Notes: a model not told the origin generated them from the sequence alone. A stretch of DNA of 64,000 nucleotides from Candidatus Zhuqueibacterota bacterium (GCA_016931935.1 JAFGDW010000082.1:1-64000), one strand, 5' to 3'; shown: positions 52,265 to 62,753, numbered from the stretch's first letter. Program-made: numbers and translations.

Positions 52265-53845
52265 TTAATCTTCCTTCAACTGCTGTAACCTCGCCTGTGC
52301 TTTTTTATAAAATTCAAAACCTGGATCGGGAGCGATTAGCATTGTTTTTTCATACAATTCCCGCGCCCGGGCAAAATTCTGGTAATCAACTTCCTCGCGG
52401 TATGCCTGATAATAAATATCGCGCGCTTCATCTTTTTGCTGTTGTGTTAACTGGACTTGCTTTTTTATTAATTTCATTGAATAATATTTGGCAGCCGCGC
52501 CTTTGCGGGCATCATTCACCGAAACAACTATTCTATCGATTTTATCTTCATTTAGCACATCAGGCGCCTTATAAATTATTTTTTCGCCCATTCCTTCAAT
52601 CGTCCCATTGGTCGCGGCCCATTCGTAATAAAGCTTATCACCATCCGGATCCGATGCCGATGCTTTAATCCACGTGGTTTCATGTTCGGATAATTCGCTA
52701 TTTCCGGCAATGATGCTACTTATGATTGGCTGCCGGTTCACAGTTTGCCTTTGTTTCACGCGTGGCGCGTGTAGTGCCGTTTCAGCGCGGGCTTTCCCTT
52801 TCAGCGCATCTTCTTGCGTCGGTTCGATTGCCAGTATCGAGTTCCAGGTGGCCAGTGCTGCTCGCCACTCGTTTTCGCTCTCCTGCTTTTGTCCGACTTT
52901 TTCCAGCACCTGTATTTTTAACGATTGCGCTGCCGGATAGGTAGGATCGATTGTTAATATGTGTTCAATAGCCGCCAAGCTCTCTGTGTAATTTCCCGCA
53001 TCCATGTCCTGTTTTGCAGACGATTCAAAATTCAATATTTCATTGGAATTTTCAGCTTCTTTTAACAATTCCTGGGCGTCCTGATAACGTGCGTGATCGA
53101 CAGGAATACTTACTAAAATTGAAATGGCCTGGTTAATATCAGCCTCATTATTGTTTTTAATGAGATTTTGCGCCTGCGTTAGCTGCGCATCAATATCCGC
53201 TCCCATTTTTTCCTTGATTTTGCTGACCGCCGCTAAATAGTCCTGATTGTTTGGATCTTTTTGTAAGACGGTTTCGGCAATCTTTAATGCTTGCCCATAC
53301 TCCCCTTTTTGGTAATGTTCAACAAGCACTGGCCAGTTCGGGTCGTCACCCGGTAACATTGAAATACCAATTACAAAAATTAAAATCACAATAATTCCCA
53401 TGAGTCCGATTCGATATGCTCTGTTTTCCTTAATTTTCTGAACAATAGCGGCTACAGCCGATTCACGTATAGTTTTAAATTCAACGGATGGCTGTTGTGC
53501 TGCCGCATGTGGCTGTTCACTCATTTGCTTTGGAATTTCTGGCGCAGTTTGCGATGCTTCCCCGGCATCCAGGTAAATAGTGTACTGCCCAATATTAATA
53601 ATATCATCCGGTCGAATTGTGGCGCTGTTCTGTAATTTCACGTTATTAACATAAATTCCGGTAGCGCTGCCGCGATCGGTGATGGTGTAAGTATTATTAA
53701 CAAATTTTACTTCGGCATGATTGGGTGAAGCATCCGCAGCATTCAATTTGACATCATCCCGGGCATCGCTCCCGATTGAAATAGATCGTTGGTCCAACAA
53801 GATGCGATCGACAACACGAGTTCCCTTTTGAATTATCAGATACAT
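52265..53845 (-). CDS. FHA-domain membrane protein with TPR-like and PKD-like regions
   Basis: A 526-residue protein: FHA domain (1-95; SIGSDARDDVKLNAAD and PNHAEVKFV), Gln/Pro linker, membrane span (145-164), TPR-like helices (170-350), a PKD/cadherin-like beta domain (about 375-465; SASDPDGDKLYYEWAATNG), and a final TPR-like segment. The FHA part lies in the cytoplasm and the rest outside. It is the last gene of the Tad locus in transcription order and may stand in for the TPR protein TadD (inference). The start at 53845 has only a weak ribosome binding site. Confidence 0.78.
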   Translation of the reverse strand: MYLIIQKGTRVVDRILLDQRSISIGSDARDDVKLNAADASPNHAEVKFVNNTYTITDRGSATGIYVNNVKLQNSATIRPDDIINIGQYTIYLDAGEASQTAPEIPKQMSEQPHAAAQQPSVEFKTIRESAVAAIVQKIKENRAYRIGLMGIIVILIFVIGISMLPGDDPNWPVLVEHYQKGEYGQALKIAETVLQKDPNNQDYLAAVSKIKEKMGADIDAQLTQAQNLIKNNNEADINQAISILVSIPVDHARYQDAQELLKEAENSNEILNFESSAKQDMDAGNYTESLAAIEHILTIDPTYPAAQSLKIQVLEKVGQKQESENEWRAALATWNSILAIEPTQEDALKGKARAETALHAPRVKQRQTVNRQPIISSIIAGNSELSEHETTWIKASASDPDGDKLYYEWAATNGTIEGMGEKIIYKAPDVLNEDKIDRIVVSVNDARKGAAAKYYSMKLIKKQVQLTQQQKDEARDIYYQAYREEVDYQNFARARELYEKTMLIAPDPGFEFYKKAQARLQQLKED

Positions 53846-53862
53846 GAAACATTGCCCTTTCG

Positions 53863-54873
53863 TTAATACGGATTCTGCTCCAATGTTGATTTTGTGTTTG
53901 TCTCAATACGCTTTGCCTCAATATATCTGCCGTCCAGTTTATCGGGAATTGATTCGAGAATAATGCGCGTATGGCTAAGCACCAAATTATATTCGCCACG
54001 TTGCATGGCAATGCCAATCTTTAAAATATTCTCCCGATAACGTACCTGTAATTTCAATTTGGCGGATTTCAGATTTTCGACCGCAGCTTCAAACGAAGCC
54101 GGCCGATTATTGTATTTAGCGAGCAAACGAATTCCCTTTTCATATCGCCAACTAGCTTCGTATAAATTGACAGGACTCTTTAATTCCTCTTTGTAATAAC
54201 GATCCGCCACTTTAATAATTGATTCGGCTTCTGCCAGAACAGCCCCTGGTACATTACCATTAATCACGCCTGTCGGAATCTCGACTCGTGTACAATCAGA
54301 AAATGCATCTGCATTTTGCACGGAATTGGAACCTTTGGGCGCTTCGTCCTTTTTTACAAACAATGGCAACAATATCACTATTGCGAACAGCGCGATAACT
54401 GCAATTCCTATCGGAGATTTGAACAACGATTGTGAAGCATCTTTGCTGTCCGTGCTATCCGCATCACTGGAATCAACATCGTCATTTTCTTCAGCCATTA
54501 ACGCATCAGTTGAGGTTGAATCGAGTACCGTTTCCGATAAATATGGTAATGTTTTATCGACCGACGTATCTTCCACAAGCATTTCCCGAAGCAGAAGAAT
54601 GCATGGGCCGATTTCAATTTGTGAATGCTTTGTTAATATTTGCTCTTTGACGCGGGCGCCATTCACTTTTATACCATTCACACTGGAATCCGTTATGTTC
54701 CAGTAATCATTTAGAAAAGCAAACGTGGCGTGACGGCGCGATACAGTTCGATCCGGAATAGTGATATCATTATCTTCTTCCCGGCCGATAGTAACAGTAG
54801 CTCGATCCAGCGGAAATACGCGACCTTTCAGCGGTCCATGAATCACTTCAAGAAATGAATTATTCAATGTCAT
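53863..54873 (-). CDS. FHA-domain membrane protein
   Basis: The 336 residues comprise a typical FHA domain (1-100; TIGREEDNDITIPDRTVSRRHATF and SVNGIKVNGARV in pieces), an acidic Asp/Ser-rich linker (120-148), a membrane span (154-173) and a helical C-terminal region of unknown fold. It is 17 bases upstream of the other FHA gene and 1 base after TadC. It probably binds a phosphorylated partner, perhaps TadA-type components or the kinase operon's substrates. No other function is visible. Confidence 0.8.
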   Translation of the reverse strand: MTLNNSFLEVIHGPLKGRVFPLDRATVTIGREEDNDITIPDRTVSRRHATFAFLNDYWNITDSSVNGIKVNGARVKEQILTKHSQIEIGPCILLLREMLVEDTSVDKTLPYLSETVLDSTSTDALMAEENDDVDSSDADSTDSKDASQSLFKSPIGIAVIALFAIVILLPLFVKKDEAPKGSNSVQNADAFSDCTRVEIPTGVINGNVPGAVLAEAESIIKVADRYYKEELKSPVNLYEASWRYEKGIRLLAKYNNRPASFEAAVENLKSAKLKLQVRYRENILKIGIAMQRGEYNLVLSHTRIILESIPDKLDGRYIEAKRIETNTKSTLEQNPY

Positions 54874-54874
54874 A

Positions 54875-55717
54875 TTAGAATCCCGAGGTCATAACTTTAA
54901 TAATGATTGGTCCAAACAACATAACAAACACCGAGGGAAAAATAAATAGCATTAACGGTACGAGCATTTTAACAGGAGCTTCCGCGCCCAATTTCTCCGC
55001 ACGTTGCATCCGTTTAATTCGCATTTGATCTGCCTGGATTCGCATTGCGGGCCCAAGCGAAGCCCCCAGTTGATCTGCCTGAATTAGCGATGATACAAAC
55101 GTGGACACATCACTTAAATTTATACGATCCGATAGATTCCGCAATGCTTGCTGCCGTGTACTGCCAAGCCGCATTTCCTGTTGGGCAAGGGCAAATTCAT
55201 CCACCAATGCATTGGTCTTACTCACAGACAACACTTTAGCCAGCGCGGCGCCAAAATCCAGACCAGCTTCCACTGTCAATGTCATCAAATCTAAAAAATC
55301 CGGCAATGTTCGCAAAATAACTTTTTGCCGTTTTTTCAGCTCATCATTTAACCAAATATCCGGCATCATAAAGCCCAAAACAAGTCCAATGATGGTAATG
55401 ATAATGCTTTGTGTAACGAAATAAAATAGCAAACCGCCCACTATCAATAACAATTCCTTTAATGCCAGAAATTCATCTGCATCGACAAGAATAGGCTCGC
55501 CTGCGGCAATAAGTTTTGATTGGAATTTCTTGCGGTACTTGGGCATGTCCATTTTTTTATTGTATTTTCCGATAGTTGTCAGGATCGGTTTGATTTGGTA
55601 AATGATCCCCTCTTCTCGTTCCGCTTTGCGATTTAACAGTGACATGGGGAAAATTTTGATCACTGTTATGGTCACAAATATAAATGCTAATAAAAGTATT
55701 AGAATACTCATAATCAC
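54875..55717 (-). CDS. tadC: TadC-like type II secretion F-domain protein
   Basis: A 280-residue inner-membrane platform protein of the Tad pilus. It has N-terminal membrane segments, then the T2SSF domain (DFLDLMTLTVEAGLDFGAALAKV and RQQALRNLSDRINLSDVSTFVSSLIQADQLG, in pieces) and C-terminal spans (MLVPLMLFIFPSVFVMLFG). It begins with a GTG at 55717 preceded by GAGGACTC; an ATG follows two codons later. It lies beside the other pilus genes and pairs with TadB (59022). Confidence 0.88.
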   Translation of the reverse strand: MIMSILILLLAFIFVTITVIKIFPMSLLNRKAEREEGIIYQIKPILTTIGKYNKKMDMPKYRKKFQSKLIAAGEPILVDADEFLALKELLLIVGGLLFYFVTQSIIITIIGLVLGFMMPDIWLNDELKKRQKVILRTLPDFLDLMTLTVEAGLDFGAALAKVLSVSKTNALVDEFALAQQEMRLGSTRQQALRNLSDRINLSDVSTFVSSLIQADQLGASLGPAMRIQADQMRIKRMQRAEKLGAEAPVKMLVPLMLFIFPSVFVMLFGPIIIKVMTSGF

Positions 55718-55723
55718 GAGTCC

Positions 55724-56491
55724 TCATTTTTGGATCACTGTATAAAAGACCAATGTCTCCGTGCTATTCGGCATTTGTGTGAAGCTCATAGTACATTCAC
55801 GCTGTTGCTTAATAAAATACAACATTTTCGTTTTCGGATATACTTCAGTATTTTTGGAAAAAGCATTTTCCTTCCACCCCATAGAAAGCATTTTAGATTT
55901 ATGATTGGATATTATATTGCCAACATGTCCACTAGCAATATGCATAAAACTAGTAGATTCCTTCCCGGAATCATCAGCTTCCAATCGAAAACTGCTTTTA
56001 TTTCCCTGAAATTTTGGTATATCCTGTAGATTTCTTCCGGGAATATCTTTTTTGATATTTCTAAAAAAGAGCGTAGCCGGATATACATTGGTTACGTTTC
56101 CTTCACCCGGTGAAATAAGGTAACATTGATACAATTCCATTTCCAAATCAAACCAACTTAATGAAATAAAATTGTTCAGCTTTTGCACTATAAGATCATC
56201 TTTGTTCATCCCGGACTTTTTTTGTAATTCCATCAATACATTTTGAACCGAATTTTTAGTCGTGTACTGGGAGAGCGAAGCCGGTATTCCGTTTATGCGG
56301 AAATTTCCCGGTGCATTCTTGTTTCTTGCCAATTCATGTTGAATGGCCCACGGTAAAATTTGGTCCGCCGGGAATTGACTCTCGGATTTCATAAGCGGAA
56401 TATTTCTTTTCTCTCCACGCTCGATCCCCCAATATACCAAAAGGACTATTCCGGCTAATATTATGCAATATCGTATAAAATAAGTCGTCAT
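55724..56491 (-). CDS. membrane protein of unknown function in the Tad locus
   Basis: A 255-residue protein with one N-terminal membrane span (about 5-22), the rest probably outside the cytoplasm, rich in Lys, Asn and Ser. No family is recognised. It starts 2 bases after the TadE-like gene stop and ends 6 bases before tadC, so it belongs to the locus. It has no pilin-like cleavage motif or enzyme motif that I can see. Confidence 0.65.
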   Translation of the reverse strand: MTTYFIRYCIILAGIVLLVYWGIERGEKRNIPLMKSESQFPADQILPWAIQHELARNKNAPGNFRINGIPASLSQYTTKNSVQNVLMELQKKSGMNKDDLIVQKLNNFISLSWFDLEMELYQCYLISPGEGNVTNVYPATLFFRNIKKDIPGRNLQDIPKFQGNKSSFRLEADDSGKESTSFMHIASGHVGNIISNHKSKMLSMGWKENAFSKNTEVYPKTKMLYFIKQQRECTMSFTQMPNSTETLVFYTVIQK

Positions 56492-56493
56492 AT

Positions 56494-57201
56494 TTAATTT
56501 GAAGGAGAAGGAACATTTGTCAAATCGATGTGACCCATTGGATTAATATCAATACGGATGCCAGCTATAAAACTCAAAATCGTACCGACAGTCCCGCTAT
56601 TCAACGCATCCTGAAAATCATCAATTTTTTGCATAAAACTTCCAATACCTGAAGTACCCCAAAAAATGCCTGCGACCACATCTTCCATATCATCACCGGA
56701 GGATCCGCCTGTACGGGTTTGTAAATCCCAGGAATTATATATCAATCCACTGTTGCTACTAATATTTGTAGTTCCCATACCGGCACTATATCGCAACGTA
56801 TAGGATGCACGCGCATTCGTTCTGACAAATGTATCACGATCAAGTCCCATTTGGAAACGAAGCCGTAAACCACCAACCGTACTAAAATAAATTGAATTTC
56901 CCACAATCGATGATGTGTTATTCGCTGAAACATTTACACCTGCCGGCGATCCGATAATAGTTTGAGAATTTGAAACGATATTTTGTGCATTCGTACGAAC
57001 TGCGCCTGCTGAACGTCCATATGCGGTTTCCCAGGCAGCGTAACGACCAGCTTCCTGCGTTTTGTGTTTTAATGCAAACATGTCATAGAATTGTATGGTC
57101 CAGACGAGTAATGCAACTAAAATCGGCAGAACAATTGCAAATTCAGCCATCGTTTGTCCGGATTCATCTTTTATGAATTTTGCATACGCCAATTTTAACA
57201 T
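56494..57201 (-). CDS. TadE-like pseudopilin
   Basis: The 235-residue protein has the TadE pattern: a short basic start, DESGQTMAEFAIVLPILVAL (processing Glu after Gly-Gln, then a hydrophobic helix) at about 14-33, and a long extracytoplasmic body. I choose the ATG at 57201, which GGAGGTATGTG precedes; a GTG lies one codon upstream. It starts 12 bases after the TadG-like gene. Confidence 0.8.
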   Translation of the reverse strand: MLKLAYAKFIKDESGQTMAEFAIVLPILVALLVWTIQFYDMFALKHKTQEAGRYAAWETAYGRSAGAVRTNAQNIVSNSQTIIGSPAGVNVSANNTSSIVGNSIYFSTVGGLRLRFQMGLDRDTFVRTNARASYTLRYSAGMGTTNISSNSGLIYNSWDLQTRTGGSSGDDMEDVVAGIFWGTSGIGSFMQKIDDFQDALNSGTVGTILSFIAGIRIDINPMGHIDLTNVPSPSN

Positions 57202-57213
57202 CACATACCTCCA

Positions 57214-58461
57214 TCAATGTCGACTCAAGAGAAAGGCATTCAAATCGACCATTCCGGCAATAAAACGTCCAGTATTATCCATTCGCGCCAAACGGGCACG
57301 CCAAAATGGATTGAAAAAATTCGGTTCCCGATCCGGATTAAAATTGCGCAACTGTTGACTTCGACTGCGGTTGGGATCCCAGTAAAATACCTGGGCTCGT
57401 GCGACGGCATTAATATCAGGACGGACCCCGAAAAAATTAATCTGTGGAATATTTGAACCCTGTTTATTAACAACAGCATAGACAGATGGAAATCGATCAT
57501 CCGCGTTATTCGGCATTCGATAGTTAAAAAATCGCATTGATGTCAACGAAATAGGGGGACTGTAGTTATCCGGCAAAAACGCCGGAATAGACAGTCGCGG
57601 AAACCACGTACCGATTGTAAATCCCAAAACAGATGCACCAACTCCCAACTGTGCCCACGGCTCTTCTCGTTGATGAATTACATTCGAGTTCATCCGAAGT
57701 TCATTGACACCCTGCATTCCCATTCTAAAAAGCGGACCAATCTGTATCGGGGATTGAGCGGTAAATTCACGTGGAAATGACCATCCCGCAGTATAACCGT
57801 CTCTGGATTTATAATATAGAGTTCGTAATATATTTGTGTTAGTGGAACCGCCATTAAAATCGATAAGCTGTGAGTAATTTATCCAGGTTGCAAGCATTGC
57901 CAAAGTTCCCGCCCCTCCTCGATTTACCCGTAACGATCCGTCAATTTGTTGGGCGACTTGTGACATAATTCCACTATTTGAAAAAGTCTGAAGCGTCATT
58001 TCGCCATACGCCCCCCATTGATCGAGGTAGGCTGCATTCGCTAAAAGCCAGGTTACGTTCCGAACCGGGCTCGTTACATTTGCAACGACATTATATAGCG
58101 TCGAAAATGCACTTGTGATTGCTCCTAAAATCGGAACTCCCCCTGTTACAGATGCTACTGCCTGCCACTTATTCCTTTCAGATTGAATCGCACCAATGAA
58201 GGCTGTTGCCACCATATAGGATAACATGGTTCGGTTCATATAGGCATAGTAATTATAAGTCCGCGCCTCCCATACAGCATGAGAATATGCTGCAGCATCC
58301 GCAGCATCCTGAACTTTCATTTTTTCGCCGACGTAAACACCAATATTATAAATGATCGACACGAACATAACCAGGACGATCCCAATAATAGCGGTAAATG
58401 CAATCAGTTGTCCATCTTCATCACCTTGAAAATGACAGATTTTTTTCAGCAATTTTTCCAT
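57214..58461 (-). CDS. TadG-like pilus-assembly protein
   Basis: A 415-residue protein. Residues 14-35 read DEDGQLIAFTAIIGIVLVMF-type sequence, the pilin-like N-terminal helix of TadE/TadG proteins, but here the usual Glu is replaced. The extracytoplasmic body is long and rich in aromatic residues, consistent with TadG-type minor components. GAGGATTAACC precedes the ATG. It lies between two TadE-like genes. The assignment rests on the N terminus and position. Confidence 0.72.
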   Translation of the reverse strand: MEKLLKKICHFQGDEDGQLIAFTAIIGIVLVMFVSIIYNIGVYVGEKMKVQDAADAAAYSHAVWEARTYNYYAYMNRTMLSYMVATAFIGAIQSERNKWQAVASVTGGVPILGAITSAFSTLYNVVANVTSPVRNVTWLLANAAYLDQWGAYGEMTLQTFSNSGIMSQVAQQIDGSLRVNRGGAGTLAMLATWINYSQLIDFNGGSTNTNILRTLYYKSRDGYTAGWSFPREFTAQSPIQIGPLFRMGMQGVNELRMNSNVIHQREEPWAQLGVGASVLGFTIGTWFPRLSIPAFLPDNYSPPISLTSMRFFNYRMPNNADDRFPSVYAVVNKQGSNIPQINFFGVRPDINAVARAQVFYWDPNRSRSQQLRNFNPDREPNFFNPFWRARLARMDNTGRFIAGMVDLNAFLLSRH

Positions 58462-58470
58462 GGTTAATCC

Positions 58471-59010
58471 TCAATTAAACGTATTGTCTGACTGCATCCT
58501 CATTGTATACGATGAACGAAGCCGAATCTGATGGCCTAACAAGTACCGCCCGCCGGAACCAGCGGCGACACGAATGATTCGATTCACATAGGGGATAAAC
58601 ATTGTGTACCAGTACGTTACTTCAACCGTAACAACAGCTTTGTCCATTTGACTTCGGTCAAAGAAATGCGCATTATTATCGATATTGCCGCCGTTTACCT
58701 GCACCTGTACGTTCAGGAAGTCGATTCGTGAACGCAGGTATCCGGTGATGGCGCCTCCCTGATAGTTTGGGCTTAGCGCTACTGCAACAGCATCCCTGAC
58801 TTGACTCATGTCATTATTGGAAATAATTGCCGCCCGCGCGCCACAATATGCGGCATAATTCGTTAAGAATTTTGCGCTAAAAATCAGCGACATCTGCATG
58901 ATTCCCAACACCACCATTAAAAATGTAAGAATGGAAATCGCTGTTTCCACGACCGCCTGACCGTGTTCATCCCGATGAAGCCGTTTTATGGTGTTCAATA
59001 TCCAATTCAT
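58471..59010 (-). CDS. tadE: TadE-like pseudopilin
   Basis: A 179-residue protein with the TadE signature DEHGQAVVETAISILTFLMV (about 15-34): Gly-Gln, then the conserved Glu, then a hydrophobic helix. The rest (about 145 residues) is the extracytoplasmic domain. AAGGTGAC precedes the ATG. It follows tadB by 12 bases. Confidence 0.82.
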   Translation of the reverse strand: MNWILNTIKRLHRDEHGQAVVETAISILTFLMVVLGIMQMSLIFSAKFLTNYAAYCGARAAIISNNDMSQVRDAVAVALSPNYQGGAITGYLRSRIDFLNVQVQVNGGNIDNNAHFFDRSQMDKAVVTVEVTYWYTMFIPYVNRIIRVAAGSGGRYLLGHQIRLRSSYTMRMQSDNTFN

Positions 59011-59021
59011 GGATTGTCACC

Positions 59022-59873
59022 TTATATATCAATAGTAATAATTTTTTTAATGAAGAAGCCGCCCATTGCCACAAGCACAACCGCTAATCCGACAAATACA
59101 TAGCCGAGCGGAGTTGTCCACATCGGCTGCATCATCTCCGGGTCGATGATAGTCAGGATGATCCCCAGCAGAAACGGCAGGACACCAACGAAAATACCCT
59201 GCATTTTGCCTTCAGCGGTCAGGGATTTAATTTTGCCCTGCATTTCGTCGCGATCCCGGATTGTTTTGGCAATTCGTGCAAAAATTTCTGCCAGATTGCC
59301 GCCGGTTTCACGGGCAATGTTCGTTGCGGTAATCACCAATTCCAGTTCATCGCTCTTTACACGTTTCTGAAAATTAGCCAGCGCTTCATCAAGTGAAATA
59401 CCCAGCCGGTTCTCCTTTAGCACCATCGCAAATTCCTGAGAAATCGGTGGTCCCATTTCTTTTGTAATCATCTCAAAGGCTTGCGGCAAGCTAAATCCGG
59501 ATTTCAGGGAATTTGCCATCAAGTCTACTGCAGGGACAAGTTGCTCATTGAATTTGTTAATGCGACTAGTTTGTTGTCGGCGAATGTAAAATTTCGGCAA
59601 AAAATAGCCACCCGTGGCAAACAGGATGGCGATAATTATACTTGAGGTCAACAGAAAACCCAACAATCCAGCGATAAGCATACTGTAAATTGTGAAGTTC
59701 AGAATTTCCTTTGCGCGGAACTCCGAATATAACTGATCCAAACTTTTTTCAGCCTCATCAACTATTTTCTGTGCGCGGAGCCTGAAGAATTTCGCCAGCA
59801 ATACGCCGCCAAGCGCCGCTGACACAAATATTAGCAGCCCCACTATCAATTTAATTATAAGTTCGTTTTCCAC
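59022..59873 (-). CDS. tadB: TadB-like type II secretion F-domain protein
   Basis: Inner-membrane platform protein, 283 residues from the GTG at 59873. GGAGG precedes that GTG closely; the longer frame begins with TTG inside the ribosome binding region. It has two N-terminal membrane segments, the T2SSF domain (LVPAVDLMANSLKSGFSLPQ and ATNIARETGGNLAEIFARIA) and two C-terminal spans. It works with TadC at 54875 and the ATPase at 59894. Confidence 0.88.
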   Translation of the reverse strand: MENELIIKLIVGLLIFVSAALGGVLLAKFFRLRAQKIVDEAEKSLDQLYSEFRAKEILNFTIYSMLIAGLLGFLLTSSIIIAILFATGGYFLPKFYIRRQQTSRINKFNEQLVPAVDLMANSLKSGFSLPQAFEMITKEMGPPISQEFAMVLKENRLGISLDEALANFQKRVKSDELELVITATNIARETGGNLAEIFARIAKTIRDRDEMQGKIKSLTAEGKMQGIFVGVLPFLLGIILTIIDPEMMQPMWTTPLGYVFVGLAVVLVAMGGFFIKKIITIDI

Positions 59874-59893
59874 TTGTCCTCCACTCAATCCGG

Positions 59894-61534
59894 TTATTTT
59901 TTCTCAGTCGGATCGAATAATTCCATATTTACAGGAATACCACGGCGGCGCAAATCGTCCACGAACGCTGGCACAGCGCCAGTGGCGGAAAAATAGCCTT
60001 TTATTTTGCCGTTCTCTGTATAGCCGGTCTGGTTAAACAGAAAAATATCCTGAAGTGTAATAATATCGCCTTCCATGCCGGTGACTTCGGTGATATGGGT
60101 AATTTTTCGTGATCCATCGGTTAACCGCGATTGCTGTACGATCACATCAACCGCCGCAGATATCTGATCGCGGATTGCCCGCACCGGTAAATCCATTCCG
60201 GACATCAGCACCATTGTTTCCAGTCGCGACAGGATATCACGCGGTGAATTCGCGTGGCCGGTAGTGAGCGAGCCATCATGCCCGGTGTTCATCGCCTGAA
60301 GCATATCAAGCGCCTCACCGCTTCGACATTCACCCACCACGATTCGATCGGGCCGCATTCGCAGACAGTTTTTCACAAGGTCGCGGATGGTTATCGCGCC
60401 TTTGCCTTCAATGTTGGGCGGCCTGGCTTCCAGTCGAACGACGTGCGCTTGTGGAAGATTAAGTTCGGCAGCGTCCTCCACAGTAACAATTCGCTCATCA
60501 TCCGGAATGAATGATGACAGGATATTTAACAAGGTGGTTTTACCGGAACCGGTACCACCGGAAATGACGATATTTTTCCGTTGACGCACGCATAATGACA
60601 GGAATTCGAGCATCTTTTCCGTTAACGTGCCAAATTTCAATAAATCTTCAGGAACGAGCCGTCGTTTGGAAAATTTTCGGATAGTCAGTGTCGATCCCTG
60701 GATTGCCAGCGGCGGAATAATCGCATTCACACGTGAGCCGTCCGCCAGACGGGCGTCCACGAGCGGCGTGCTTTCATTAATACTGCGCCCCAATGGAGCA
60801 ACGATTCGCTGAATGACATTTAACACCTGTTGATCGGACATAAATCGTGTTCCCGACAAAATCAGTTTTCCATTTTTTTCAATGTAGATCTGATCCGGTC
60901 GATTTACCATAATTTCCGTGACAGTGTCATCCTCCAGCAATTCTTCCAACGGTCCCAAACCCAACACATCATCAATCATCTCTTTCCGCAATTGATTCGC
61001 GTCAATTGATGCAGGAATATCGCTCTGAATTTCTTCCAATAACTCATCAATTTTTTTTATTGTTTTTTTGCGGAGTTCTTTGTCACCAACCTGACCTAAA
61101 TTCAAACGTTTCAAATCCATTCGCTCAATAAACATGTCATGCAGCCGGCGCTTCAAAGCTAAATATTCATCCGTTTTGGAAATAACGACTTTTGGCCTGA
61201 TTTCCGGCGCAGCGACATCATCCGCTGATCGTCTGTGTTCAGCGCTGCCATTTGTTGTAAACGAAAGATGAAAATCACTAATTCTGATTTCATCCCCATC
61301 TGCCAGCACTTTTTCCGCTATTTTTTCATTATTGACGAACGTTCCGTTTACGCTTTGCAAGTCGCGAATTGTGACGGTGTCGTTATGCACGACAATTTCT
61401 GCGTGTTGACTGGAGACATTGGGCTTGCTCAAAATCAATTGCGCTGGCGCCCGGCGTCCGATTATCAGCGAACCTTCGTTTAAATTTTGCACCTGGGTTG
61501 TGCCATCAGGTGATTTTATAACCAATTGAACCAT
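59894..61534 (-). CDS. tadA: TadA/CpaF pilus ATPase with N-terminal FHA domain
   Basis: The 546-residue protein begins with an FHA domain (1-95; [26 protein letters not shown] and [12 protein letters not shown], in pieces) fused to the CpaF-type secretion ATPase. The ATPase has a helical region (about 125-210), [16 protein letters not shown] (Walker A), the Asp box, [30 protein letters not shown] (Walker B region) and TTGHAN. TadA powers pilus assembly at the inner membrane. The FHA fusion implies that a phosphothreonine partner docks on it (inference). It starts 2 bases after the secretin gene. Confidence 0.93.
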   Translation of the reverse strand: MVQLVIKSPDGTTQVQNLNEGSLIIGRRAPAQLILSKPNVSSQHAEIVVHNDTVTIRDLQSVNGTFVNNEKIAEKVLADGDEIRISDFHLSFTTNGSAEHRRSADDVAAPEIRPKVVISKTDEYLALKRRLHDMFIERMDLKRLNLGQVGDKELRKKTIKKIDELLEEIQSDIPASIDANQLRKEMIDDVLGLGPLEELLEDDTVTEIMVNRPDQIYIEKNGKLILSGTRFMSDQQVLNVIQRIVAPLGRSINESTPLVDARLADGSRVNAIIPPLAIQGSTLTIRKFSKRRLVPEDLLKFGTLTEKMLEFLSLCVRQRKNIVISGGTGSGKTTLLNILSSFIPDDERIVTVEDAAELNLPQAHVVRLEARPPNIEGKGAITIRDLVKNCLRMRPDRIVVGECRSGEALDMLQAMNTGHDGSLTTGHANSPRDILSRLETMVLMSGMDLPVRAIRDQISAAVDVIVQQSRLTDGSRKITHITEVTGMEGDIITLQDIFLFNQTGYTENGKIKGYFSATGAVPAFVDDLRRRGIPVNMELFDPTEKK

Positions 61535-61535
61535 G

Positions 61536-62753
61536 TTATCTGTCCTGATTTCTAAGTTGCTGCTGGATCATCGGGAATTGATTGGAATCAATATCCGGCG
61601 GCGCCGTCGGTGTCACCAGAATCATGATTTCCTTGACTTCAAATTCTTTGTTGATAGATGAGAACAGAAATGGCAATAAGTGACCGAGTATCGGAACCCG
61701 TTTCACCACTTCACTTTCCTGTAGTTGATAAATTCCCGCTAATACCAGTGTATTACCTCGCTTAATTGTGGCGTTATTGGAAATTTTCCGTTTTATAATT
61801 GCCGGAATTCCGGACTGGCTTGCTGCAAATTGCCGATCGAGCGAACTGGCTTCTGCATTGATGTCCAAAAATACGGAACCAGACCCCAACAGCTTTGGCC
61901 GAACATTAATAATAATTCCATACTCTTTCCATTCAATCGCCAGGCCATCGCGGGTTTGATACTCGAACGGGATTTCACCACCGGAATGGAACGTCGCCGA
62001 ATCACCATCCGACACTGAAAATTTAGGATTGGCAATCAGGCGCGCGCGGCCTTTGGAAACCCAGTAGGCCAGTTTGCTAAAAATATCGGTATTGACACCC
62101 CAAAACCAGTACGGCACATCCGGCCAGGGATTTTCGATAGTACCTTGTGTATAAGCGTTCCCACTTGCTGTCCCTTCACCGGATTGGACAATTAATCCGG
62201 TCACAGGGTCCTGGGGATTATAATCGGTCGATTTGGTACGTGATACCTCAATAATTGAAACCGTCAGGCCGATCATTGGCCGTTCGGTTTTATCAGCGGT
62301 CAGGTCAAGGATTTCCGGGTATAACGCTAAAATTTGATCCAACCGTTCCCGATCGGAATAACTCAACAATTCCCCGGATGCGATTGTTTTAGCGCCGACC
62401 TTGCGAAACGTCACACCCTCGATCTCGCCAAAAATATCCTTTACTTCCCGAATTAACACTTCCGGGAGTCGAGTCAGCACCTCGATCTGGCTCTCCACCC
62501 GTTTACCGGATGAATAAACAACCGTTAACGAGGTGATACCCGCCGACCTGCCGGTAATAATTGCCTGCCGTTGATTACGATGAATATCCACCTTTGCAAT
62601 ATTTGCATCGCCGACATATACATCCGTCGCACCTGCAACATCGATTATTTTTTGTTGTCCTGCCAAAACAGTAATCGATTCCTGAGCCATCAGAGCCGGT
62701 GCCGTTACAGTAACACAGAGTAACATTAACAACAATATTTTATTCATATTCAT
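61536..62753 (-). CDS. RcpA/CpaC secretin of the Tad pilus
   Basis: A 405-residue outer-membrane secretin. It has a signal peptide (1-23, ending LMAQ), the N-terminal pilus-secretin domain (TVLAGQQKIIDVAGATDVYVGD in pieces), a BON-like segment, and the secretin core (IGLTVSIIEVSRTKSTDYNP, LIANPKFSVSDGDSATFHSGGEIP, GSVFLDINAEASSLD, VPILGHLLPFLFSS). GGAGGGG precedes the ATG. The ATPase gene follows 2 bases after its stop. Confidence 0.92.
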   Translation of the reverse strand: MNMNKILLLMLLCVTVTAPALMAQESITVLAGQQKIIDVAGATDVYVGDANIAKVDIHRNQRQAIITGRSAGITSLTVVYSSGKRVESQIEVLTRLPEVLIREVKDIFGEIEGVTFRKVGAKTIASGELLSYSDRERLDQILALYPEILDLTADKTERPMIGLTVSIIEVSRTKSTDYNPQDPVTGLIVQSGEGTASGNAYTQGTIENPWPDVPYWFWGVNTDIFSKLAYWVSKGRARLIANPKFSVSDGDSATFHSGGEIPFEYQTRDGLAIEWKEYGIIINVRPKLLGSGSVFLDINAEASSLDRQFAASQSGIPAIIKRKISNNATIKRGNTLVLAGIYQLQESEVVKRVPILGHLLPFLFSSINKEFEVKEIMILVTPTAPPDIDSNQFPMIQQQLRNQDR

